Shown: in pieces, positions 11,390 through 23,000 of the stretch
How positions within the stretch are numbered: position 1 is the first letter of the stretch
Layout of the letters: the number at the start of each line of letters is the position of its first letter
NCBI GenBank assembly: GCA_037043235.1
Contig: JAWRVZ010000566.1
Location: forward strand, 90,498-154,497
DNA length: 64,000 nt
Direction: 5' to 3'
From: Rhodeus uyekii
Taxonomy: Eukaryota > Chordata > Actinopteri > Cypriniformes > Acheilognathidae
Translations under genes and position numbers: made by a program
The notes under the pieces: generated by a model
The model's input: only the letters and a program-made list of their open reading frames with translations
Told to the model about the DNA's origin: nothing
Database searches by the model: none

Positions 11390-13287
11390 GACACAGATAA
11401 CCTATCAACAAAAAAGATTACAGATTTGGCACCCCAGTTCTTAGACATACTGTAAAAGTACCTTAGAGCAGAAATGCTAGAGTCTGCATGCCAAAGTTGG
11501 CCAGTGATGATTTATAATAGTTGGATATAATGCAGTTTCAGTCCTTCATAGTAAAAAGTTTGTTCACCTCTTAGAGAAAAACCTACAGAAAGAACAGGTT
11601 TCTACCTTAGTAATTGACAAATATAACAGGCAGGCTGATCAATCTGTCTATATTTGGTATATTTGTAAATGCTAATTATTTGCATATATTACAAATACCT
11701 GTAATTTGTTAAAATAACTGTCTTACCAATGCACATTGTTTGCAAACAATTGAAGATTTTTAACTGCATGAATCTGAATGGAACAAAATATTTGGACCAG
11801 TAACTTGAATTTTATAAGAAAATGATTTAAGTTTTATTCTGCTTTCACGTTTTTGTCAACACGCCTCTATTCGCAAAACGTCAACATGCATTAAATGAAC
11901 TGTATCTTATTTGTCTTGGGAATACCGGAGGAAATATTAGGTGTATTTTTTTGTAGTCCATACGTTAAAGGTATTGCAGACAATTTCATAGAGGCTAGCA
12001 ATAGCAAGTTAGCATTGAACTCATGAGATCCCATCCTTCCTTCAGGTAGGACATACTATCACTGCATTCGGACCGAATGCAATGATTGGACGAATATTGT
12101 TTCAGCCTGAGACCTCCACAAAAAGATATACGTGCATTTTTTAATATTTAGACAATTTCTATATTTAATATCTGTTAGGATGTGAAGAAGGGTGTTTTTT
12201 TAGGATGTGACTGTATTATTAAAATACAAAAAAGGACAATATGCTGATGAAAACTCCCATGAACACTAGGCTGCCTGCTAGAAATTCATTCAGAATATAT
12301 CAAGACAATTTCCACCCATTAATAATGGATTGATCATGACTATTTTAGTATGCTCTCTTATAATTTCAGCATATGCATGATTTAAGTAGGTTAATGTAAA
12401 TCTTTGGCAAATCAAATGCATGCACATTGGTAATGAGAACGAATGCATTTACAAATGGTTAACTTGCATGCTTAAATCAACCAAAGATCAAGCCATCTCA
12501 CGTTTGAATGACCCATAATTGCATCTATATACATAAAATGAGCAGTGAAATTTGTGCAAATCTTCTTATGCAAGCAGGCGAGTCTGAAATCAGACAGGTA
12601 GTCAGCTGACATTTTCTATAACACCAAGCATGCGATCATACCTTGATGAACGAGCTCCAGTGGGATTGTGTATTGTAAGCTTTAATTAAACTGTTGATCC
12701 TGTTGATCTCTGATTGAGATACAGTAAAGCGATCATCTGGGTGTATGAAGTCATCTGCCTACTAACGACGGAGAGTGACAGCAGCGACAGAGCTGGCATT
12801 GATTTCTTTTCATATGATGCTGAATGCAGTTTTCGTGTGCAAAATGTCATCGCATTGTGTGTAAAACTACATTCGACCTAAAATCATCCAGCGGCCACTG
12901 GCACTGACAGAAGATTCGATTAAAACGTTCAGGACTCATTAGAATGCAGTGCGGCAGACCGTCAGCGTAAACTATTTAAAGACAGACGGGGGGGAACGAG
13001 CATATAATCACAGCATAAACGCAGCCACACTTCCCAATCATAAGCATAAACTACCTTAAAATGAAAAATATGTTTATATAACTATAAATGTCACAATGTG
13101 AATGAATAAAAATGGCTTGTTTAGGCACGTCTATTTTGTTTTGTCGACACTCCCAACCTTTCACAGTTTAAAAATGGTATCGTCCATCTGGTTTATAAGC
13201 TACGGAGACGCTGATTGGTCGGTTCGCGGCTGTGTGAGTCGCTGGTTTGTTGTGTGGAGAGAGGCTTGTCTTCGGGAAGAGGCCAGT
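11390..13287. promoter_or_regulatory. Shared upstream region of the divergent znf365/rtkn2 pair
   Basis: About 1.9 kb separates the two start codons. It should hold the 5' UTRs and promoters of both genes. An inverted CCAAT box (ATTGG at 13214-13218) lies about 70 bp upstream of the rtkn2 start in GC-richer sequence. No TATA box was convincing. A small perfect palindrome around 12067-12085 (GCATTCGG/CCGAATGC) and a G-run near 12990 were the only other structures noticed. Non-coding first exons are likely but not definable by eye. Confidence 0.5.
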
Positions 13288-16200
13288 ATGGATCCGCCGC
13301 GGGATATTCAACATTTCAAACGAAATATTGCCACTCGATCAACGGTATCATCGTGTTCCTCTCTCGCCATGGAGATCAAAAGAAAGAAAATAAGAGAAAG
13401 CGTGTTTTTTAATAACGAGGTGAGTCTGTTCTGGGTTTTCATGTCGGTGGCTGTTGTTGTTATTCATACATACACACACTCACACACTCTCACATTTCTC
13501 CAGGACAAAGACAGATATATGAAGATCAGAGAAGACATGAGTCTGTTGTACATAAGACAGACTTCTAAGAAATTAAAGGTAGTCTGTGTATGAGTAGTGT
13601 GATCATGTTTCATTCATAACTCATTTGCATACCGTCAGTGACGGTAATGCGATGCGTTACTTTTGCGTTACTTTCCCCACCTGACTGGGTTTCTTACATT
13701 GATTTGTTTTTTAATAATAGAAGTCTATTTTCGGGCAAATGTAGAGTCCTTCAAATCTAAACTTAAGATTTATAATAAAAAATGTACGTGGCACTTGAAA
13801 TAATAAAAGTAAACTGATTGTTACTTGTGTTTCTCCAAACACTATCATTTGTTCCCCTGATGGATTAAATGAGTGAAATTAATGTATTATGTTCTGAAAC
13901 ATCATCGCACAGCTCTAAAATTAGTCGATGTTTAGATCGTTTTGTCTGGCTAGTCTTCACCACAACTTGTCATTTCTGACTAGTGAACCATTTTTCATAT
14001 GAATCTGAACTTTTTGTTGACTCTAAACACAATCATTCTGTTGTGAGAAAACAATCACAATAGGCCATATAAAATCACTAAATAACAGAACAACTTCATG
14101 AAAATTAGAGAAACGTATACATACAGGTCTGACAGTTTACATTTCTTTTGTAAACCAAGTCATCGTCTTCCACTTCTCAATTGTAACACATTTAAAGATT
14201 GACCGTATGGTAAAAACGATGGTTTTGTTTTAAGGCACTTCCATTTAGGAATAGAATAAAACTATTAATTGAATTTGTACATCTTCCATTATTATACTGA
14301 AAGATGTCATTTTTAGAAAATGAAGTAAAATCAATTGTAAACCAATAAATTAAATCTGTCACTTACTCGCCATAAAGTTTTTCGAAACCTGTGAGTTTCT
14401 TTCTTCTGCTGAACACAAAAGATGATATTTTGAAGAATGTCAGTAACTAAATGGTTGCGGACCCCATTGACCTCCATAGTAGGAAGAAAAACAATGCATC
14501 CATATGCATTTTTGGTTTAACCAACCCTTTAAAACAGTGTCTCTCCATATGCTTTATTGGCTTTTTTTTTTTTTTTTTTCTCTCATGCAACATGATTACA
14601 GATGGACAAAAAGGTTATTGAATCAAATGTATAAGAAAACCACCGGAGAGTGACTCTTCATTCCTTCCACACGTTCATCAATCCATGTACCATTGTCTGT
14701 TCTCCTCTCACGATAAGGGCTTAAAGCTCTTCTTTTCCAGCTATTTTTATTTCAATGCATCATCCCCGTCCAGACCATTGGTTCTGAATTCCCACATCTC
14801 ATAAATCCACATGCACCTGCATATAGACTGTGGTAGTCGTTCTTCTCCTCTTGTCTGAGTTGAACCGTTTTGAGAGCACTTGTAAAATAAAGCTACTTTA
14901 TTTCTCCTGATGGATGTTACCCTTCCTTTAGGACTGTGATATTCAGGAGAAGCTGGAGTTTGAGATGCGGATGAGGGCCGGGGCTTACAAGCTTCTGGTT
15001 GCCAGCACTAAAAAAGAGCAGGTGTTGGACGCTTCCCGGAGTCTGTTAACCTGTAATGCCAGGATTAAAGCCTACATGAGTGAAGCCCAGAGGAGGAAGG
15101 AGCACCAGGACAGTCGCCGGTTAGAACAGCCGGTGGATCGCTGGGAGATTAGTATTTTGATATAAGTGATCAAACCTAAATAATAAATGGTCCTTTTTTT
15201 TATCTTTTAGTTTTAGATCCTCAGCGTCTCTGGATCAAATCCCTTGTAAGGGAAAGGTAGCCATATCTGGTAAGGAATAGTTTTTTTCTTCCCTGTTTGT
15301 CTTTTGTTGTTAAAATCTGAGTGTTTCTAGGATTTTAATATTTTCTAAACTTATCCAGGCCTGCGAATTCCACTGTTTTGGAAGGATTCAGAACACTTTA
15401 ACAGCAAAGGGAGTAAGTGACAATATAGAAACCAGTATCTTATTATTATCTTTTTAAAGAAATGTTTTTAGTGTAATACGAAAATATGCTGCTGTTTTTG
15501 CTTGTATACGTTCAGTTTGAGTCCGTAAGATGGTTAGATCTATCCGTCTATCGCAGTTGCACAGTAAATTGATCAAATGTCTAAAGAAATGTATAATATT
15601 ACAAATGATTTCTACTTCAAATTAATTTTCTATTCCTTAAATCTTTAACTGCCCAACAGTCTTCAAAACTGATTAGAAGTGTTTCTTGAGCAGCAAATCC
15701 GCATGTTAGAATTGATTTCTATTTGATCATGTGACATTGAAGTAATGATAAATGCGTCTTTTATATTTTTAATATACGGTATTAAAATAGAAAACTTTTG
15801 TAATTGTAAAATTCACAATATTAGTGTTTTTACTGTGAGTAAAGGCTGCTTTGAGCGTAAGAGACTACTTTAAAAAACATGTAATGCATCTTAACTCCAA
15901 ACCTTTGAAAAATATGAATGTTTCAAAACATATCTGGGTTATTTATTAATTATCATATAATCTCTGCTGCGTATCTGAACCCAACAGATGCTCATCGGAT
16001 GGCGGTCTTTTGTTTGATAAAGATTGGCTCAGAGATTTTTGACACTGAAATGGTGATTGTGGACCCCTCAATCACCGATATTTGCTTTGAAGGCGTCAAA
16101 ATCTTGTGAGTTCTCAGCTTTCTCCATTTCACTCTACATGTGAAAAATTATTTTAAAGAAGGTGAACTGCCTAACTTCAATCTGTAGCTTTTTGAGCTCA

Positions 16201-18782
16201 ATTTCAATCTTTTGAACAGCTCTGAAGCGAAGCCGGACTTTGAACTGACGTTTGAGCTGTATAGCTGTGGACTGGAGGAGGAAGCCACCTTTGTCAACAC
16301 TCCCAAAAAACTGGCCAGGAAACTGCGCTCCTCTTTTGGCAGATCTTCATCCAGAAAACTCTGCCCTCTTCTGGATGGAGGAGACCCAGACACTTTCCTC
16401 CAGTCCAACCCAATACCATTGTATGCAAGAATGGATATGTCCCTTACCTTAATTAACTTCTGTCACAGTGCTAGAGGTGTATGTGTAACGTGTGTGTGTG
16501 TGTGTGTGTCAGAGGTGCACGGTACTCGTTGTTGGCGTACACCACCCTTGGCTTGAAGCAGGCAGAGGGATCTTTCCAGTCTCATTCTCTTATAATCATG
16601 CAAAATGGTAAGGGCAAACAAGCCACATTTTTATTCTTCACGAGCATAGTGGTTCTGCTTGAGCTTCTGCCGTTGGTCTTCAGTGGAGGCTTCATCATGG
16701 CTGCCGCTGTATGGAAACCTGTGCTGTCAGCTGGTGGCACAACCTGACTGCATGACACAAGACATGATGAGCAGTTACCTGAGCCAACAGGCAAGATGTC
16801 AACTCATTTTTTTTCTAGGAAAAATAAATGCCATATAGATTCATATCAATTTTTGTAAAGCCTTTTGATTTGTCCGTTTTAGCTGAGCATTGAAGGTTTG
16901 CAACGCCGCTGTAAGTTGTATTGTGTGCTGAAGGCTGGACAGATTTCATGCTATTACACTCCTGAAGAGATTCAAGCAAAAGTGGAGCCCAGCCTCATTA
17001 TTCCCATAAACGAGGTAAGAAATATTTCTAAAATACCCTCTTTCTTTTTTAATATACCCTTTAATCTCAAATTCAAAACTTTATTATTAGGAAGGAATGT
17101 GTCTGTTTGCTACGGTGTCTGAGGTCACCGCAAAATGTGGATTTTTTTTATTTAGTTTTTCAAAAGATAAAGATGTTCGGATAAGACAAATGACGGATTG
17201 GTTCACACAAAAATGGAAACCACTTGACCTCAGTTACTCAGTTTCAAACCTGTTAAAACAATTGAGGATCTTTGAAATCTGAGGGATTTCTCTCCATTAA
17301 CAGCTGCGCAACCGACACTTTATTGCTCCAATTTCATAAAGGGAATGTAAAACTAATTCATATGAATTGAGTTTAGTCCAAGTTTTCTGAAGAGGCACAA
17401 TTGTTTTATGATGAGCTTATTTAATTCAGGCTTTTCTTCGCATTTAAACATGAATCAGCAAACATGATCACAAGCTCAACCAAACCTGCTTAATACGTGA
17501 GAATGAACCTCTATTTCTCGCTGAAGCTCAAATGTGACTCGTAACACGAGAACGAACCTCATCGGTTCTCGCTGAAGCTCAAACGTAAAGCGAGAACGAA
17601 CCTCATTGGTTCTCACAAGTAAAGAATACATGCTTGTTAAATGTTACGACAATAATAGCAAATTACAGCTTTGCCATTTGAGATGCATTGAAGAATCCTT
17701 GTAAATGTGAAGTTCAGAGTTTGTGTGTGTGTGTGCGCGCAGGAGACCCGTATTTGTGTGCTAGAAAAGGACCAACAGAAGGCTGGCTCTAAATTCAACC
17801 TGATAAACCCTGGAAGTGGAGACTCTGTCAGTCATGTGTTCATTACTGAAACTCCTGACGTACTGCAGGAGTGGCTGGACGCTCTCTGGCAGCACATTTA
17901 TGACCAGAGTGAGTTCAACGAATGTCAGAAATAAAAGCAAAATCATTTTACTGCAGTTTGTACGTGTTGACCATTATGCATTTATTGTTTAGGTCAGTGG
18001 CAACATGCATGTGACAAGCTCATGGAAATTGAGGTCTTGTCACCACGGAAACCCCCGCTCTTTCTTACGAAGCAAGCAGACTCAGTTTATAATGATCTGA
18101 GTGAGTAATCAAGGACATTTATATGCATTCATAATATAAGAGTCAAAGTTTAGTCCAACTTCCTGTTTTTGTTTTCATTGTTTAATCATTGTTTTCAGGC
18201 ATTGGATCCCCTGGGAAATTTGAGAGCTTGACTGACATAATTCACAATAAGATTGAGGAAACCGATGGCCGCTTTCTCATTGGTCAGGAGGAGGACACGG
18301 AGCCGCCTCATTGGGCAGCGCTGTTTGAAGGATCCCAGCCAATGGTAGTACATAAAACGGTTCTGTCACCAGGTAAAGAAAGCAATCAATCCATTACGAG
18401 TCCTGTCACGAGCAGCAAGAAGAAAAGGAGAGCTCCTCCACCCCCTCCGGATAAATTACCACTTACCAGCGTCCTATCCAATCTGGAGAAGGAGAACTGT
18501 AAGGGGGCGAGACCTCGGACGGGCCGACCCTCGCTGGATGCTAAATTCTCTGCCATCATCCAACAGTTGCAGAAGAGCCATGCGTCGACACGCATGAACG
18601 CACCTCTCGGACAGATCGAGCCCTGTCAGCACGCTTGCGTCCCGCAAAAAACCGATGACGAGTCGGGTGTGCCAGAATATCCTGGGAAAGAATACAGTCA
18701 GGGTCCTCAGCCACCTGTGCCGGCCCCCAGAAACAAACTGAGGATCTCATTAAGAGAGAAGATGAACCCAAAAGCCTGGTGA
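13288..18782 (+). CDS. rtkn2: Rhotekin-2, 13 coding exons
   Basis: Exons 13288-13419, 13504-13578, 14932-15119, 15211-15269, 15359-15412, 15988-16105, 16220-16420, 16513-16607, 16684-16790, 16883-17014, 17743-17908, 17993-18100 and 18199-18782 join in frame to about 672 residues (human about 609). Order: N-terminal extension; HR1/Rho-binding coiled region (about 70-135, MRMRAGAYKLL...LLTCNARIKAYMSE); anillin-like central part (CKGKVAIS, IPLFWKDSEHF, TDICFE, NTPKKLARKL, WLPLYGNLCCQLVAQP); PH domain (about 344-445, ending W.DALWQ); proline-rich tail (RRAPPPPPDKLP, near 555). Rhotekins bind GTP-Rho and act as scaffolds; family knowledge. The start has a strong context (A at -3, G at +4). Intron 9 is GC-AG. 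The exon 3 donor (CCG|GTTAGA) is weak and the least certain junction. Two paralogues exist in some fish; which one this is cannot be told. Confidence 0.92.
14360..14532. repeat. MITE fragment in rtkn2 intron 2
   Basis: Carries TTTCTTTCTTCTGCTGAACA, then CAAAAGATGATATTTTGAA, GAATGTCAGTAAC and CCATTGACCTCCATAGTA, matching the family seen at 5750-5932 and elsewhere. A long T run follows at about 14562-14579. Confidence 0.6.
16491..16512 (+). promoter_or_regulatory. (TG)n tract forming the 3' splice region of rtkn2 exon 8
   Basis: Nine to ten TG units run directly into CAG|AGGTGC, the acceptor of exon 8. There is essentially no pyrimidine tract. UG repeats at acceptors are known binding sites of TDP-43 in other vertebrate genes, so altered or regulated exon use is possible; that is inference. 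Confidence 0.6.
17497..17619. repeat. Short tandem repeat, about 50-bp unit, in rtkn2 intron 10
   Basis: Two and a half units built from GAGAACGAACCTCAT, GGTTCTCGCTGAAGCTCAAA and similar. The GAGAAC/GTTCTC parts are mutually inverted within each unit, so each can form a small hairpin. Confidence 0.7.
17721..17742 (+). promoter_or_regulatory. (TG)n/(CG)n tract at rtkn2 exon 11 acceptor
   Basis: TTGTGTGTGTGTGTGCGCGCAG directly precedes GAG of exon 11, so the polypyrimidine tract is replaced by alternating purine-pyrimidine sequence. Second such acceptor in this gene. Confidence 0.6.
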
Positions 18783-20048
18783 ATTAAATAAATCTCTGTG
18801 ATTTTTAATGTTCTGTTATGAAAGGATAATGTGTCCTTGGGCTCATAAGAGGAACTCCTCCTCACCCTCTTATTGATCCATATCCTGGGTCAGGAGAATG
18901 CTGGGAGGCAATGGATACATTCCCTCTCTTGTTTGTTCTAGCTTGAACAAACAACCATAATCAGAAAGTTTTTGTAAACCATTTTAAATAATAGTCCTGT
19001 ATTGGATGGATCGATAACTGAGGCCTAACACATTTCAGCTGTTTAGAATCTCTATTTAATGTTAAATTAGGTTGTGTATCATTAATTTTTATAATAAATA
19101 CTAGCTGCTTTTTAATAACCACTACAACTAAGCACTTTAAGATTTTGGCCCACTTCAGCTGCACTAGTTTAACAGTTTTCTTTCATATCACTGTATAACG
19201 TCATAATACATCAGTAGGTGAAGATCTATTTTTGGGCTGAATGACTTTATAGTTAAACATTAACTCTTTTAAATGACTAGCATTTTAAGTGTTTGTTAGA
19301 CAATACGGGTTTAATCTTCATACTGGCGTATTAAATCAAGTAGTTTAAATGGTTCTAATGGGACTTTATAAGGTCTGAGCACTATGACAGTCTTATATAG
19401 GGGATAGTGTGTGTGAAAAATGTCTTTTAGGGTACGCATGTTGGGTTGGGTTTTTTATCTTAATTTCATTTATGTACATCTGAATGTTTTCGTAGCTCCC
19501 ACAATACATTCCACTAAATGCTGTTGTAGATTTAAGCTGATTCATGTTATGATACTATTGTAATTCATTCTTTAGACTGAAACTGGTTTTGGAGTCATTC
19601 ACTCTTCATCAAACACTAATTTTCTCAGGCATTAATGTAACAAGAAAATGTATACGTGTTAATTTTGCCAAAATGACATGATCAACATTAAAAAGTTGTA
19701 CTAAACCGATTTATTCTGCTCTTTATTTAGTATGTGCACAATACAGAGAAGGACCTTTGTTACAGTGTAGTGTTTTGATTAAAAATATTTCAGTATGACA
19801 AAAATGAATCATTCTGTTGACTTTCCACACCCAAAACATTAACTTAACCGTAGAAATGCTTTTCATGACGTCATCCCAAATTCTTTAGTAACTCCAGCCC
19901 AACCTGTATTGGATGATGTAAAAAGAAACTTAAAATACAGACAGTGTGCTTTATACCATATTTTTATACAATGCCTATATTTAAAAAATATATCTATTGC
20001 TTCTACTCGTACAAGAAAAGGATGTTTTTTTTGCGTTGTAATGCAACA
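18783..20048. other. Convergent 3' region between rtkn2 and cfap99
   Basis: Holds the 3' UTRs of the two tail-to-tail genes. Plus-strand AATAAA candidates occur at 18787-18792 (only a few bases after the rtkn2 stop) and near 19093. A minus-strand signal candidate (TTTATT on the plus strand) lies near 19721. No coding exon or repeat of known family was seen. Confidence 0.5.
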
Positions 20049-23000
20049 TTAGAAAATGCTCTTGTGGTTCTGACCAGCACTATTTTTTATCGACGATTGC
20101 TCCAAGGCCCCATGAATTTGTTTTTCCAAACTGCGCTCCAACTCCTGCCAGTGCTGTTCCTCAAGAACCCGCTGCTTGTGTCATTAAATGAAGAAACATA
20201 ACATCTGTTATTGTGGAAAAAAGCTGACATCTTGATTGTATTTTAGTCTCTTCTCACCTTTTTGAGGGAAGTCTTCACTGGCAGTGGAAGCACCGGTTCA
20301 TTTTTCTTCACAGTGTTTTTTTCAGTCTTTCTCTTCTGTCTTTCCTGTTGTTTTTGCTCCAGGGTCTTCTGCAGGGCCAGCACTCTCTCATCTCTACTGA
20401 CAGCCTCCCGCAGTTCACTTCTCATTCTTTTCTCCTCTTGACTGAAAACAAAAATCGTTCAGCCATTTTTGTCTTCACATAAGTAATTCTATATATAATC
20501 ATTTACATGTAGAATTACTGTGGGAACTAAATGTCTGAGAGAAATCAAGATGAATTTGAGAATTTCTTTGTCCCCTTTTTTGCTTTAATGACAGCAACAC
20601 TCAAGCTGGCATGAACTTGAACCTTAAAAACAGAAAGGGCAAAGGACCTAATACAGAGCCTTGTGCCACACCCTAGTTTACTAATGCAAGATCAAGTGCC
20701 AGTTGCATAAACTGCTAAGACTAGTCTTATAAGTTAGTCTGACTAACTAATTAAGACTGTTCAAAACTGTTTTAACTAAGTTACATGAAAAGGTATTGGT
20801 CTAATTTGATACTAAAGAGTAAGACTGATGGCCCCTTGACTAGCCTCTAGTTGGTCATACTAGTATTTCAGGCATAATGGCTAACATGGTGTCTTAACAT
20901 AATGTCTATGTTTATGCAACTTCCCCTAAATTTCTGTTCTACTACCCAAACAAAGTCATAGTGATCTAAGATGACGGATTTGAACCAGGCTAGTCCCCGT
21001 CCACCAATTATAAGCCTGTCCAGAAGAATATGCTATGCTATGAGTGTTAAAGGCGGCACTTCTAGTCAAGCAGTGGATAAACACAACCACAGTCAGATAA
21101 CATAAGTAGGTCATTTGTAAATCTGACAATCACTGATAGGAAGTCTTCATGAATTTCCACGAAAGCAGTCTGACCTTTAGTACAAAGTAGTTCACAAATG
21201 TCACAGTCGATTTACTGATTTAATTAGTGACCTAGAAATAGTGCTAGTCGTCTTTTCATTTTTGTACAGGTTTAAATAGAAAAAAAAAATCTTTTAAGCC
21301 TGACTGTAAGTTGATGCAGGGATAGGTGTGATTGGACAGGCCAAATGAAGGAAGACCTGCGTGAAGGAGCCTGTTCAGCCAGACTTCTGCGTAGAGCGAT
21401 ATTGTCCTGCTGTTCTAGAAGTAGCTGCTCTTTGAGCTGTTTCTCCTGAAAGATGCGCTGTCTTCTGTCCTCCAGCTCACACTGTTGTGCCTCTCTCAGG
21501 AGTGCCAAACGCTCCCGCAGCTCCGCCAGAGACATCTCACACAGCAAATAATGACCTGCAGTCTGAGTAACATAAAACAAGGGTTAGATCATAAAGATGC
21601 ATCCATGCTTTCTCATCCCCATAGGCTGCTATTCAAAACTTGGTAGTGTATATCATAATACACTAACCTCAGTGTCGTCCACCAAACTTTGTCTGACCAG
21701 AGAGACTGACTCAAAAGCACGAATCTGACGGATGAGCTCCATCTTCCTGCTCAGCTCGGCCTGAGCTTCCTCCAGAGCCTGGCTGAGGAGTTCCCTGCTT
21801 TGCTCCGAGACTTCCTTAACTGCTCCCAAAAAATAGTGTTTTATTGACATTTCATGCCTTTTAAACATGTAAACATTTCTGCATTTGGCAGACGCTTTCA
21901 TCCAAAGCGACTTGAAACACATTGACATTCTAATCAGTTCTTGCTTTCCCTGGGAATCGAACCCATGACCTTGGTGTTGCAAGCGCCACGCTATACTGTT
22001 TGAGCTTTAGGAAAGCCTACATTATAAGCCTTGTGGATATATTATGCCATTTGTATCCCTACACAATCTTTTTACCTATTCGTTGTTTGATTTCTTGTAG
22101 CTTTGCTTTGGCCACTTTGGAGTTCTTGTGACCATCTGCCACTTGTTGCACAAGCTCTCTCATTTCCTTCTCCTCCTTCAGACGTTTCTCTGCATACTTG
22201 CGCATGAGCTGTGCAGTCTGAACCAATCACACATTGTATCATCATAAACATAATACACACTGAGTCATGTATTGCTGCAAACACTGATCTTTGTTATGAG
22301 TTCACCTCCTCTTTAGTCTGCTGAGCTTTATGGTGGTTACGCTCCAAGACGCGTTCTCGTGCAAGAACTGCCTCTTCATGGCTGATCCGTCCCTCCAGTC
22401 TTCGGCGCTCCAGTTCAGCTAGTTCCTCCTGTAGATCCTTCTCCTTCATCTCCTTCTGCCATTGCAGGAACGTAGATGGCTCGCTTGCACCTTGTGACAA
22501 TTGCTCGAATCTGAACATCCATCAGAACACACATGGATTTTTCTTACACTCCAGTGGAAAACATCTCAATGACTCTTATGGTTGAGCTTGAAGTGTTAGT
22601 TTACCCAAAAATCTCAAGTTGCCCTAAAAGAACCACAAATGTAGTCCATGGCACTCAAGAACTAATTGCCCCTATTAATGTCGGACCTAGTGTGATGTAT
22701 TTTCATGCACTATATTTAAATTTATGCAAATTAGATTTGCTCCTTCCTCAAAACGGTTGATTGTCTAAGAAGACATGGCATGGATCAAACTATATTTATA
22801 TTTATTATCCCGTGAATCAAAACATTTATACAATTTGGGCCAAATACTTGAGATCAGACATTACAAATATTTTTATTAAAAGTTATAAAGTTAAAAGAGC
22901 AGCACAACAATAGGGAAAAATGCAGATGAAATTGAGAATTTATATGTATTTGTTTTGTTCCCCTTTTTGCTTCAATGACAGCAGCACTCAAGCTGCCATA

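Noticed and set aside
10848..11455. Plus-strand frames of 131 and 82 codons opposite znf365 exon 1
   Set aside because: The minus strand carries the recognisable zinc finger and coiled coil; these are shadows.
13102..13287. In-frame upstream ATG at 13102 as the rtkn2 start
   Set aside because: It would add 62 residues with no rhotekin similarity and has a weak context. 13288 has a strong Kozak context and leads directly to MEIKRKK.
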